Numbered from the stretch's first letter, positions 7,530 through 15,415 are shown. The stretch is 39,413 nucleotides of DNA from an uncultured Christensenellaceae bacterium (GCA_944381335.1 CALWKT010000021.1:1-39413), one strand, 5' to 3'. A program made the numbers and translations. Notes: generated by a model from the sequence alone, not told the origin.

Positions 7530-8989
7530 TGTTTTACGAAAAAAATTTTTCGGTGGACAGTCCCACGAGAAAACGCTTCAGATTTTCTTCGTTCAAAGGG
7601 CTTGACCCGGAATCAGAGGTCAGGACGATGCCGTGCGACTACTGTCACGACGCTTATAATTTCGGCTTTGACAACGGCACGCTGACGGGCGGACTCGGGC
7701 TTAAAAAATTTTCGTATAAATGCCCGGACGGAACGGAATACGAATTGCCGCCGATACCGGACGGCTACGAGGGCGCGCGGCTGTTTTCGGGCAAGCTGAA
7801 CGACGAAAACGGACCTTACGAGTGCCTGTTTCTTTCAGCAGGGACCAAGCTGACATATATCAGACTGGGCAAGGACTGCGGGTGGGAACCCGATATCGCC
7901 ACGGGCAGGCAGTTCACGTCGGCGATCGGATATCTTCACGGAGAGACCGATCTGATGCTGCTCGGCGGCGGAGGCGAAGGGCTTTACGTGATGAGCGGCG
8001 AAGGCGGTCAGTATGCCGCCGACGCTCTGGCGATAACGGACCTCTGCACGCATTACGAGAGGGTCTACGCAGTCGTCGAAGGGTCGCGCACGAGCGTCTG
8101 GTTTTCAGACGCGTTCGACCCGTACAACTGGAACGTATCCCTTGACGAGGGCGGATATATTTCGCTTGACGGCTCGCTCGGAGAAGTGCTCAGAGTGCTC
8201 AGCTTCGAGGACTACATCTACATTTTCTGCGAGTACGGCATATACCGCCTGACGGCGTATGCGGATCAGCTTCAGTTCAGCCTGAGAAGGGTGCATTGCG
8301 ACTGCGGCAGGATATACAAGGATACGATCACGATCTGCGGAGCCTCCGTCATTTTCGTGACCAGCGACGGGATATATACGACGGACGGCTACGACGTGGG
8401 CAGGCTGACGGACAGGCTTGACGACCTGGTGAGCGGAGCGGATAAGCTGCGCGCGCTTTACTGCGGCAACAAATATTACCTGTCTTTCGTCAAGGAACAC
8501 GAGGACGCGCTTTACGATTTCACGCTCGCGGAAAACGGACCCAACGTGCTCGCCGTCGTGGATACAGAAAAGGGAACGGCTGAGATCTACCGCGGCGCAG
8601 GCATATACGACATGTGCGTGCTGTCCGGGAGCAATCAGAACGGCGTGCTTGCGCTGTCGTCGTTGTCGGACTATGTTGCGGAGAATGACGAAAGCGGAGT
8701 GTTTTTCGATTCTCCGCCGTTCAGATACTGGCTGGTGCGCGACGTCGATTTCAACGAGCACGTCAACGTAAAGTATCTGACGGGGGTCGATTACTGCACG
8801 GACACGCCGTTTACGCTGGGAGTGGTAGCAGACGGGAAAACCTTCGAATACCGCCTTGATCCTTCGCGGAAATACGCCAGGCTGGACGCGCGTGGAAGAT
8901 GTTTCGATTTCTACATCAAATGTTCGTCGCGCGACGTGAAGATCAAGCCTTTCGGCGTGACGGTGGACTTTCTCAGGAGGACGAAATGA
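7529..8989 (+). CDS. podovirus tail-hub / tail-stabilising-like protein (beta-rich)
   Basis: The frame is open further upstream, but the start at 7529 is chosen because it overlaps the connector stop (TGATG) and a GGAGAGGGGG ribosome site sits about 10 nt before it. The 486-residue product is almost entirely beta-strand. It has repeated blades containing Tyr-rich strands, such as EDYIYIFCEYGIYRLT, ASVIFVTSDGIYTTDGYDVG and NKYYLSFVKE. This beta-propeller-like layout matches podoviral nozzle proteins such as P22 gp10 and T7 gp12, which sit below the adaptor. It is about the size of P22 gp10. Several cysteines (DYCHD, HCDCG) are unusual for a virion protein. Fold type is a confident guess; exact role is inferred. 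Confidence 0.6.
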   Translation: MFYEKNFSVDSPTRKRFRFSSFKGLDPESEVRTMPCDYCHDAYNFGFDNGTLTGGLGLKKFSYKCPDGTEYELPPIPDGYEGARLFSGKLNDENGPYECLFLSAGTKLTYIRLGKDCGWEPDIATGRQFTSAIGYLHGETDLMLLGGGGEGLYVMSGEGGQYAADALAITDLCTHYERVYAVVEGSRTSVWFSDAFDPYNWNVSLDEGGYISLDGSLGEVLRVLSFEDYIYIFCEYGIYRLTAYADQLQFSLRRVHCDCGRIYKDTITICGASVIFVTSDGIYTTDGYDVGRLTDRLDDLVSGADKLRALYCGNKYYLSFVKEHEDALYDFTLAENGPNVLAVVDTEKGTAEIYRGAGIYDMCVLSGSNQNGVLALSSLSDYVAENDESGVFFDSPPFRYWLVRDVDFNEHVNVKYLTGVDYCTDTPFTLGVVADGKTFEYRLDPSRKYARLDARGRCFDFYIKCSSRDVKIKPFGVTVDFLRRTK

Positions 8990-9342
8990 AATTTTCAAGG
9001 ATAGAGAGAACTGCGAAAGAAGCGCTTGAACTCGCTGAGTACGTATACAACAACCGCGACGTGAATTTCACTGAAATAATCGCGTCGCTTCAGGCGGAAA
9101 AACCTCATACCGTGACTTTCTGGTGCACGGGGGTCATGGACGTCGAACTCGCGTTTTACGGCGACGTCTGCGACGTCGGGGTTTCGCTGGACGATCAGCT
9201 TGTCGATACGGCAAAGGGCAGGATATGGAGGACGTCTTTGGAAAATCTGGGCAGAAACCGCCATACGCTGACCTTTACCGCCGCTGGCGAAGCGACGGAC
9301 GTCAGACTCTGCCTTACCGCGAAAGGAGGAATGAGGATATGA
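8986..9342 (+). CDS. beta-rich small protein after the tail-hub-like gene, unknown
   Basis: The frame is open upstream, but the ATG at 8986 overlaps the preceding stop (ATGA) and follows AGGAGG, so it is taken as the start. The 118-residue product has an N-terminal helix (about 5-30) and then a run of beta strands (about 38-110) with HTVTFWCTG and HTLTFTAAG repeats. This resembles a small jelly-roll or immunoglobulin-like module. Such modules in phages often bind surfaces, and this is the only candidate of that kind in the cassette. No family is recognised. Confidence 0.65.
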   Translation: MKFSRIERTAKEALELAEYVYNNRDVNFTEIIASLQAEKPHTVTFWCTGVMDVELAFYGDVCDVGVSLDDQLVDTAKGRIWRTSLENLGRNRHTLTFTAAGEATDVRLCLTAKGGMRI

Positions 9343-9425
9343 CGCAGAGCGCAAAGAGAAAGCGCGCGCTGAAGAAAATATTCGCGCGTTACAATTATTA
9401 CGTGTTGAAAAGGAGAATTATATGA
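9339..9425 (+). CDS. 28-residue very basic peptide gene
   Basis: This tiny frame is linked by ATGA overlaps at both ends (to the gene ending at 9342 and the gene starting at 9422), and its ATG follows AGGAGG closely. The peptide has 11 Lys/Arg, four aromatic residues and no acidic residues, so it should bind nucleic acid or membranes if made. It may alternatively exist only to carry ribosomes across to the next gene. Too short for homology by eye. Confidence 0.5.
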   Translation: MTQSAKRKRALKKIFARYNYYVLKRRII

Positions 9426-10411
9426 GTGTGAATTTGAGTTATATAAACCGCAAGACCGTGACCGAAGGAGCGTCCGGCGCAAAGAAGGTGAGCACTGAGG
9501 ACGAACTGATCGAAAAGCTCAAGCAGATGCACAGCGATTACAGACAGAAAGAACTTGCAGAGCGCAAAGAGGACGCGGCTTCCGCGCTTCCCGAGGAGCC
9601 TGACTACACGTTCAAAACCTACGAAGGCGAGAGCGAGGACGAGATCAGAAACCGCGTGACCGGAGAATATACGGATAAGCTCGAGAGCGAAAAACAGACG
9701 GAAACGCAAAAAACCAGGAGCAAGACGGACGAACTGTCCGCAAAGGCGGAGAGCGTATACGAGGACTACGACAAGACCGAGCAGGAAATTCTCGCTTCTC
9801 TCGAAAAAAGCAGGAAGCAGAATGAAAACAAGATGATAGAAAGCGGACTGTCGCGTTCCTCGATCAGCAACCTTATCGGCGAAAGCGCGCAGCAGCAGGC
9901 AGATATGATGATCTCTGAGGCGAAGGCGGACGCCGACAGCGTGGCGAAAAAGTACCAGATCCAGATCGACGGACTGAACAGGGAGCTCGAAGCCGCGATA
10001 AACGATCTGAACGCCGAATACGTGATCAGAATTTCAAGTGAAATAGAAGACCTGATCTCCAAAAGAGATAAAGAGATAAAGTCGATCGAGGAGTACAATA
10101 ACAAGATCGAAAAGCAGATCGCGAATTACAAACTGGAGCGCGAAAAAGCGATCCAGGACGATATGAGAAAGCGCACCGAGGCGGACGCGCAACAGGCAGA
10201 GTACGAGAAAAGGTACGGCTACGTCGGAGAAAAGGCGGACAATTACGCTCAAAGGCTTGACCTCGCCGTCGATTTCTACGACGGGTTCGATCCGGAGACG
10301 GCGAAAAGCATGGTGCAGAACAACCATTATCTGCAAACCTACCTCGGATACGAATATACGAACCTGCTCGCAAGATACGTCAAGCTCGCCAAGGACGCAA
10401 AGAGCAAATAA
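9422..10411 (+). CDS. long coiled-coil protein, possible internal/ejection or tail protein
   Basis: This 329-residue protein has an acidic, flexible N-terminus and then heptad-rich helix from about residue 80 to 260, dominated by Glu, Lys, Gln, Ile and Ala. A short ordered C-terminal domain follows (Tyr-rich, YGYVGEKADNYAQRLDLA near 263-280). There is no membrane segment or enzyme motif. In podoviruses, long helical proteins at this position can be internal ejection proteins that extend the short tail through the envelope. A tape-measure role is unlikely because no other long-tail genes exist here. It is coupled to the basic peptide gene (ATGA) and is followed by the holin-like pair. Role is inference. 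Confidence 0.6.
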   Translation: MSVNLSYINRKTVTEGASGAKKVSTEDELIEKLKQMHSDYRQKELAERKEDAASALPEEPDYTFKTYEGESEDEIRNRVTGEYTDKLESEKQTETQKTRSKTDELSAKAESVYEDYDKTEQEILASLEKSRKQNENKMIESGLSRSSISNLIGESAQQQADMMISEAKADADSVAKKYQIQIDGLNRELEAAINDLNAEYVIRISSEIEDLISKRDKEIKSIEEYNNKIEKQIANYKLEREKAIQDDMRKRTEADAQQAEYEKRYGYVGEKADNYAQRLDLAVDFYDGFDPETAKSMVQNNHYLQTYLGYEYTNLLARYVKLAKDAKSK

Positions 10412-10425
10412 CGGGGGTGAGAAAG

Positions 10426-10674
10426 ATGTGGGAAAGCGTTGTGGAAACGGTTGTCGCCAACGGAGCGTGGGCGGTACTGTTCTGTTTTCTTCTCGTATTT
10501 GAACTCAAAGACAGCAGAAAGAGAGAAGAAAAATATCAGGAGATTGTGTCCTCTCTCGCAGAAAGTCTGAACTGTGTGAAAGAGGTCGCGAAGGACGTCG
10601 AGGAGATAAAGTACGACGTCCGGACGGGATTCGGGATGCAGGATCAGACGCCCGGAGAAGACGCCGCGGCGTAA
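10426..10674 (+). CDS. BhlA/UviB-type holin-like protein
   Basis: The ATG at 10426 is preferred over a GTG nine bases upstream because the GGGGGTGAG stretch around that GTG makes a well-spaced ribosome site. The 82-residue product has a single membrane helix (about 11-26, VLFCFLLVFELKDSRKREEK across its boundary) and then a charged amphipathic helix. This is the layout of BhlA/UviB holin-like proteins found in clostridial and bacillary phages and bacteriocin loci. It would permeabilise the membrane to release particles. No endolysin gene accompanies it. Confidence 0.72.
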   Translation: MWESVVETVVANGAWAVLFCFLLVFELKDSRKREEKYQEIVSSLAESLNCVKEVAKDVEEIKYDVRTGFGMQDQTPGEDAAA

Positions 10675-10685
10675 AGGAGGAGAAC

Positions 10686-10964
10686 GTGAAAGAGAAGATC
10701 AGATCTTACGATTTCTGGATGGCGGTGGCGAGCGCGATATTCGTTGTGCTTCAGGCGGTGGGATTCACCACTGAGATACCTTATCTAAGGGAGATAACCA
10801 CGGCGTTTCTGGGTATTCTTGCAGTCAGCGGATTTATCGTAAAGCCGCCCGGCAAGGAAAGCGAAAAGACATGCGAAGGCGATCAGGCGCAGGCTGACGA
10901 AGAGAAGGAAACATGCGGAGAGGTATCAGAAATTATTGATAAAATAATTGATAATACTAAATAA
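10686..10964 (+). CDS. phi LC3-family holin-like protein
   Basis: The GTG start is fixed by a strong GGAGGAG site. The 92-residue protein has two hydrophobic segments (about 10-27 and 38-53) joined by a short loop with EIPYLREI, followed by a polar acidic tail. The pattern SYDFWMAVASAI then a second helix ending in VKPPG is typical of the phi LC3 holin family. Together with the preceding gene it gives the cassette two lysis-type membrane proteins but no cell-wall hydrolase. It is the last gene before the terminator. Confidence 0.75.
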   Translation: MKEKIRSYDFWMAVASAIFVVLQAVGFTTEIPYLREITTAFLGILAVSGFIVKPPGKESEKTCEGDQAQADEEKETCGEVSEIIDKIIDNTK

Positions 10965-10979
10965 TAATAAATAATAAAA

Positions 10980-11008
10980 GGCAGTCGATTTTGACTGCCT
11001 TTTTTTTA
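10980..11008 (+). terminator. intrinsic terminator ending the cassette
   Basis: Stem GGCAGTC (10980-10986) / GACTGCC (10993-10999) with a 6-nt loop and a run of nine T. The A-rich left flank means it can also stop transcripts of the convergent murG-family gene. The 64 bases from here to 11072 hold nothing recognisable. Confidence 0.9.
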
Positions 11009-11072
11009 TCGGAACCGGTGGAGTTATACATTTGAGATATCCCGTTTTATTTTGATCGTTCCGAAGTCGCGG

Positions 11073-12113
11073 TCAGAAAGTTTTCTCCCCGCCTTGCGCA
11101 GCTTTGTACAACAGGAACGCTATCTTTGAATTTACGTCTCTGTCAATGTCGGGCGCGGGAGGGGGAGACGCCATCAGATAATTCAATGCCGAGAAAAATT
11201 TTGCGGGAGAAAAATTTTCCTGTTCGAGAACTGCGGCTTTTCCGTTTGCCGCCGCCTTTTTCGCGTTGAGGATCTGATCCCCTCTGGACGCCGTTTTCGG
11301 GAGCGGTATATATAATGCGCGCCTGCCCATTGCGGAAATTTCCTTTACCGCGTTTGCTCCTGCGCGGGAGACTATCACGTCCGCCGCGGCGTAAAGGTCG
11401 AAGATATCGTTCGCGTATTCCTTATGAACATAGCCCTTTTTGCTGATGTTTTTGCCGTTTTTACCAGTAATATGGATAACGATGAAGCCTTCGGTCAGGC
11501 TGTCGAGAACGGAATATATCAGTTCGTTGAGCGCGGTCGATCCGCCCGAACCGCCGACGACGAGGAGCAGAGGCTTTTTTTCTCTCAATCCGTATTTTTC
11601 CTTGATTCCTTCTCCGACTGCGGTGAACAGCTCTTCGCGCATGGGATTGCCGATGAATACAGCGTTTTTCGCAACGGTGGTCTTGTTTGACGTAACCGTG
11701 CATACGGCGAATCCGGAGATGATCTTATTTGCAAGACCGAGTGTCAGGTCGGACTCGTGAGTGACCACGGGTATACTGAGCTTTTTTGCCGCAAGGCATG
11801 TGGGCAGAGACACGTAACCGCCTTTTGAAAACACGATATTCGGGCATATATCCTCTAGCAGTTTTTTTGCTTGATTTACGCAGTTTTTCAGCGCAAACGG
11901 TATTTTCAGCGCGGAAAGAGGTCTGTCTCGCCTGAATTTTACGGTGTCCGTACAATAAAATGTAATAGACTTTTCCTCGCACAGCCTTTTTTCTATCCCT
12001 TCTTTTCCGCCGATATAATAAATTTCGTCGAAATATTGCTTCAATGCCGGAACGAGCGCCAGATTGGGCATTACGTGCCCTGCCGTTCCTCCTCCGGTCA
12101 GAACTATTTTCAT
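11073..12113 (-). CDS. murG: UDP-GlcNAc:lipid I N-acetylglucosaminyltransferase (MurG family)
   Basis: MurG adds GlcNAc to lipid I on the inner membrane face to make lipid II for peptidoglycan. The 346-residue protein has the GT-B layout. GGGTAGH is at 7-13, the acceptor-site segment FSKGGYVSLP is near 94-103, and a HESD motif stands where many MurGs have HEQN. A linker leads to the UDP-GlcNAc domain with VVGGSGGS, then the donor-site region SRAGANAVKEI and RGDQILNAKKA. HESD variants occur in clostridial MurGs. An AAAGGAG ribosome site precedes the start. It stands alone, not in a dcw cluster, so it may be a second copy. It converges on the phage-like cassette with a shared terminator. Confidence 0.88.
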   Translation of the reverse strand: MKIVLTGGGTAGHVMPNLALVPALKQYFDEIYYIGGKEGIEKRLCEEKSITFYCTDTVKFRRDRPLSALKIPFALKNCVNQAKKLLEDICPNIVFSKGGYVSLPTCLAAKKLSIPVVTHESDLTLGLANKIISGFAVCTVTSNKTTVAKNAVFIGNPMREELFTAVGEGIKEKYGLREKKPLLLVVGGSGGSTALNELIYSVLDSLTEGFIVIHITGKNGKNISKKGYVHKEYANDIFDLYAAADVIVSRAGANAVKEISAMGRRALYIPLPKTASRGDQILNAKKAAANGKAAVLEQENFSPAKFFSALNYLMASPPPAPDIDRDVNSKIAFLLYKAAQGGEKTF

Positions 12114-12243
12114 TTGTCCGCTCCTTTAAAAGAATTTCTGAATAATATATGTCCCATTACGGCGCGATTATTCCGCGATGCCTGATCCGGACGCCGGCAA
12201 CGTCCCGGAAAGAGACGTACGGACTTCTTCTGCATATGCGCAA

Positions 12244-12275
12244 GGGCGGGTTTGTTATGCAAACAGATGCCGCCC
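12244..12275. other. bulged hairpin in intergenic region
   Basis: GGGCGG (12244-12249) pairs with CCGCCC (12270-12275), and GTTTG (12250-12254) pairs with CAAAC (12260-12264). This gives an 11-bp helix with a 5-nt bulge and a 5-nt loop. No T-run follows on either strand, so it is not a standard terminator. On the minus strand it would lie in the murG leader. Confidence 0.35.
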
Positions 12276-12337
12276 GCTGCCGCGACCTGAGACATGTTTT
12301 GCGCGGACGGTGCATTAATATTATAATATTTATAAAA

Positions 12338-12381
12338 TATACTTGATAAAAACCGCAATATATAGTATAATATCAAGTATA
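12338..12381 (+). promoter_or_regulatory. sigma-A promoter bracketed by perfect 11-bp inverted repeat
   Basis: TTGATA (12343-12348), 17 bp, then TATAAT (12366-12371) form a strong promoter for the hydrolase gene, with a start near 12378 and a leader of about 43 nt. Inverted arms TATACTTGATA (12338-12348) and TATCAAGTATA (12371-12381) cover the -35 box and the start site. This is the layout expected of a repressor operator. Confidence 0.75.
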
Positions 12382-12420
12382 AAGGGGAGAATTTCCCCAA
12401 TATATAGTGGTGAGGATTTT

Positions 12421-13353
12421 ATGAAAGAAATAATTTTCTACGGATATAAAGATTACAAACTCAATCTGGCGGTATGGGACGAGGTCGAAAAGCCGGTCGC
12501 GGTCGTTCAGATCTTTCACGGTATGGCTGAACATATCGGCAGATACGACGCTTTCGCGCGTTTTCTCAATTCAAAAGGATATATAGTTCTCGGCGACGAT
12601 CACCGCGGTCACGGCAAGACGGCGGGTATAGACAATCTGGGCAAGGTACCCGACGGAGACTGCTTTTTCGATACCGTGCAGGACGAGATTCTGATCACGA
12701 AATACGCCGCGGACACATACGGTCTGCCCGTGCTGATTTTCGGTCACAGTTACGGTTCTTTTCTCGCGCAGGCGTATATACAGCGCAACAGCGGCGTCAT
12801 CATCGGCGCGGTGCTTTGCGGCAGCGCGTGCCAGAACGGGATTGATGTCAAAGCGGGAAAGATACTTTCTGTGCTTCAGCAGGCATTTCACGGCAAGGAT
12901 TCGCCCGCAAATGCGATCCGCAAGATGAGTTTCGGCGCATACGACGCGCAGTTCATCACAGAAAACAAGGAGTTCGCATGGGGTAACCGCGACGACGCTG
13001 AACGCGAAAAGTATCTTGCAGATCCGATGTGCAACTTCACGCTTTCGCTCGGTTTTTACAAGTCGTTCTTCAGGGCGCTGGGCAAGATCTACCGTTCCAA
13101 GAACCTGAGCAACATAAGAAAAGATCTGCCGGTATTCATTATAAGCGGCGACAGCGATCCTGTCGGAGGCAACGGCAAGCTGGTCAGCAAGCTTTACGAG
13201 AAGTACATCGACGCAGGTCTCGCGTGCGTTTCTATGAAACTGTACCCGGAGGCAAGGCATGAGATCCTGAACGAACTCAACAAGGAGGAGGTTTACGGCG
13301 ACGTCAGCGATTTTGTCGAAACCTGCCTTGACAATTACGATAGATCCAGATAA
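12421..13353 (+). CDS. alpha/beta hydrolase, monoglyceride lipase / lysophospholipase type
   Basis: The start at 12421 is chosen because it follows GGTGAGG and the promoter ends about 43 nt before it; the frame is open further upstream but has no ribosome site there. The 310-residue protein is a serine hydrolase of the S33/monoglyceride lipase group. HGMAEHIGRY is near 33-42 (oxyanion region), DDHRGHGKT near 59-67, the nucleophile elbow GHSYGS has Ser 110, SGDSDPVG carries the acid, and EARHEILNE the His. It has no signal peptide, so it is cytoplasmic and may act on monoacylglycerols or lysophospholipids. Its own promoter carries a striking inverted repeat, suggesting tight control. The exact substrate is unknown. 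Confidence 0.85.
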   Translation: MKEIIFYGYKDYKLNLAVWDEVEKPVAVVQIFHGMAEHIGRYDAFARFLNSKGYIVLGDDHRGHGKTAGIDNLGKVPDGDCFFDTVQDEILITKYAADTYGLPVLIFGHSYGSFLAQAYIQRNSGVIIGAVLCGSACQNGIDVKAGKILSVLQQAFHGKDSPANAIRKMSFGAYDAQFITENKEFAWGNRDDAEREKYLADPMCNFTLSLGFYKSFFRALGKIYRSKNLSNIRKDLPVFIISGDSDPVGGNGKLVSKLYEKYIDAGLACVSMKLYPEARHEILNELNKEEVYGDVSDFVETCLDNYDRSR

Positions 13354-13377
13354 GTTTTCGTCGGCAGCGGCGAGGGC

Positions 13378-13425
13378 GGAACGCGGTCATGCGTTCCGTA
13401 CCCGGGCGCGGTCGGATTTCGCGCC
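13378..13425 (+). promoter_or_regulatory. tandem hairpins in topoisomerase leader
   Basis: Two short perfect hairpins lie in the 87 bases before the topoisomerase B gene: GGAACGC (13378-13384) / GCGTTCC (13391-13397), and GGCGCG (13405-13410) / CGCGCC (13420-13425). The second ends five bases before the ribosome site AAGGAGAG. Neither has a T-run. They may modulate translation or stop read-through weakly. Confidence 0.35.
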
Positions 13426-13440
13426 GGATAAGGAGAGAGG

Positions 13441-15399
13441 ATGAAAAGTACATACGATTCAAAGGACCTTCAGGTCCTGGAAGGACTGGAGGCGGTCCGC
13501 GTCAGACCGGGCATGTATATAGGCACGACCGGCAGCAAGGGCATGCATCATATTTTGTGGGAGATCGTCGACAACGGCATCGACGAAGTCGCCAACGGCT
13601 TCGGCGACCGCATCGACATCGTGATCTACCCGGACAACAGCGTCAGCGTCCGCGACAACGGCAGAGGCATACCTGTGGATATTCACCCAAAGTACGGCAT
13701 TTCGGGTGTGGAACTTGTTTTCACGAAATTGCACGCTGGCGGCAAGTTCGATTCAAACAACTACGGTTTTTCGGGCGGTCTGCACGGCGTGGGAGCTTCG
13801 GTCACCAACGCGCTGAGCGAGTGGCTGACGGTCAGGGTCTACAAGAACGGCGTGGAGTATACGCAGGAATTTCATTCCCCGGAAGTGGACGGAAAGGTAA
13901 TCAGCGGCGCGCCCAGGACCGGACTGACTCAGCGCCCGTGCGATAAAAAGGAAAAGGGCACGTTCGTTCAGTTTTTGCCCGATCCCAGAGTTTTCGGCGG
14001 CGAGAAATTTTCTTATGAAGTCATTTCCAAGCGCATAAAAGAACTGGCATTCCTGAACGGTGGCATGACCGTCACTCTGACTGACCTCAGAGATACAGAC
14101 GAGGACGGCAAATACAAAGCCGTCACATATTGCTACGACGGCGGTCTCAGAGATTTCGCCAAGTACATCAACAGTTCCAAGGCAGTGCTGTACGAGGAGC
14201 CGATCTACGTAGAGCGCAGTTCGAACAACTTTATGGTGATGCTCGCGATTCAGCATACCGATTCGTACAATGAGAGCATTTTCAGTTTCGTCAACAACAT
14301 CCCGACCACTGAAGGCGGCACTCACGAGACGGGTTTCAAGTCCGCTTACACAAAAGTATTCAACGATTTCGCGAGGGCGAAGAACATCCTGAAAGACAAA
14401 GATCAGAATTTCCTCGGTGAGGATTTCAGGGAAGGAATGACCGCAATTATCGCGATCAAGATGCAGAACGTTCAGTTCGAAGGACAGACCAAGACCAAGC
14501 TGGGGAACCCGGAGGTCAAGATACTTGTTGAAAATCTTCTCACCGACGCGCTCAAGGATTATCTGAACAAGGCGAAAAAAGAGGTGATCGACGCGATCTT
14601 CGCAAAGGCGGACGTTGCGGCGAAGGCTAGACTCAAAGCCGCGCAGGCAAAAGACATGACGAGAAAGCTCAACAGCATGACTCAGTCCGCGCTTGTGGGC
14701 AAGCTGTCCAATTGCAGCGGCAAGAAAGCCGAGATGAACGAACTGTTCATCGTCGAGGGCGACAGTGCGGGAGGCAGCGCGAAGCAGGGCAGAGACAGAT
14801 ATTTCCAGGCGATTCTGCCGCTCAAGGGCAAGCCGCTCAACGCCGAGAAAAAGAGGATAAACCAGATCCTGGAAAACGACGAAATGGCTTCTATAATCAA
14901 CGCTCTCGGCACCGGCTTTTACAAGGATTTCGACATCAAGGGGCTGAAGTACAACAAAGTCATAATCCTCGCGGACGCAGACCAGGACGGCGCGCACATA
15001 AGGTGCATACTGCTGACCTTCTTCTACCGTTATATGAAAGAACTGATCACTGACGGGCACGTGTATATCGGCATGCCGCCGCTGTACAAGATCACCGACA
15101 AGAACGGCACGCGCTACGCGTATGACGACGAGGAACTGAAGAAAATGCTCGACAGCGCGGCTCGCGGATATACGCTTCAGCGTTACAAAGGTCTCGGAGA
15201 GATGAATCCCGAGCAGCTGTGGGAGACGACGATGAACCCAGAAACGCGCACGCTGACAAAAGTGACGATCGACGACGCGAGCGAGGCGGAAAGCCTGATT
15301 TCCGTCCTTATGGGCGACAATATCGACGCGAGAAAGAGTTACATAAACGAAAACGCTAACTTCAACAAGGAAGACAGCTTCAAGAACATAGTGGGTTGA
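13441..15399 (+). CDS. parE: type IIA DNA topoisomerase subunit B (topo IV ParE / GyrB-like)
   Basis: This is the ATPase subunit of a type IIA topoisomerase. The 652-residue protein has the GHKL fold (EIVDNGIDE with Glu 41 and Asn 45, DNGRGIP at 72-78, GGLHGVG at 112-118), then the transducer domain. The TOPRIM motifs are EGDSAGG near 439-445 and the metal-binding DADQDGAH, and the C-terminal tail contains [10 protein letters not shown] ribosome site AAGGAGAG precedes the ATG. The A subunit follows after 16 bases, so the two form an operon. It mixes GyrB-like ([11 protein letters not shown]) and ParE-like features. The genomic context is not the dnaA-gyrB origin region, so topo IV is the better guess, but gyrase activity cannot be excluded. 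Confidence 0.85.
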   Translation: MKSTYDSKDLQVLEGLEAVRVRPGMYIGTTGSKGMHHILWEIVDNGIDEVANGFGDRIDIVIYPDNSVSVRDNGRGIPVDIHPKYGISGVELVFTKLHAGGKFDSNNYGFSGGLHGVGASVTNALSEWLTVRVYKNGVEYTQEFHSPEVDGKVISGAPRTGLTQRPCDKKEKGTFVQFLPDPRVFGGEKFSYEVISKRIKELAFLNGGMTVTLTDLRDTDEDGKYKAVTYCYDGGLRDFAKYINSSKAVLYEEPIYVERSSNNFMVMLAIQHTDSYNESIFSFVNNIPTTEGGTHETGFKSAYTKVFNDFARAKNILKDKDQNFLGEDFREGMTAIIAIKMQNVQFEGQTKTKLGNPEVKILVENLLTDALKDYLNKAKKEVIDAIFAKADVAAKARLKAAQAKDMTRKLNSMTQSALVGKLSNCSGKKAEMNELFIVEGDSAGGSAKQGRDRYFQAILPLKGKPLNAEKKRINQILENDEMASIINALGTGFYKDFDIKGLKYNKVIILADADQDGAHIRCILLTFFYRYMKELITDGHVYIGMPPLYKITDKNGTRYAYDDEELKKMLDSAARGYTLQRYKGLGEMNPEQLWETTMNPETRTLTKVTIDDASEAESLISVLMGDNIDARKSYINENANFNKEDSFKNIVG

Positions 15400-15415
15400 C
15401 AAGGGAAATTGTGAT

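Larger units (their letters stand above)
12114..12420. other. divergent intergenic region between murG and hydrolase genes
   Basis: This stretch of about 307 bases has no convincing gene. It holds the murG ribosome site at its left end, a bulged hairpin at 12244-12275, and the hydrolase promoter with its inverted repeat at 12338-12381. I see no clear sigma-A promoter for murG. Confidence 0.6.

Noticed and set aside
950..10964. Tailocin (phage-tail bacteriocin) interpretation
   Set aside because: The cassette has terminase, portal and capsid but no sheath, tube or baseplate genes, the opposite of a tailocin.
828..11072. att direct repeats or tRNA integration target flanking the cassette
   Set aside because: By eye no matching repeat was found between 828-949 and 10965-11072, and no tRNA gene lies in the window.
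13378..13397. Possible LexA/SOS box (GGAACGC ... GCGTTCC) upstream of the topoisomerase gene
   Set aside because: Firmicutes LexA sites are GAAC-N4-GTTC. Here the half-sites are 12 bases apart, so it is treated as a hairpin.
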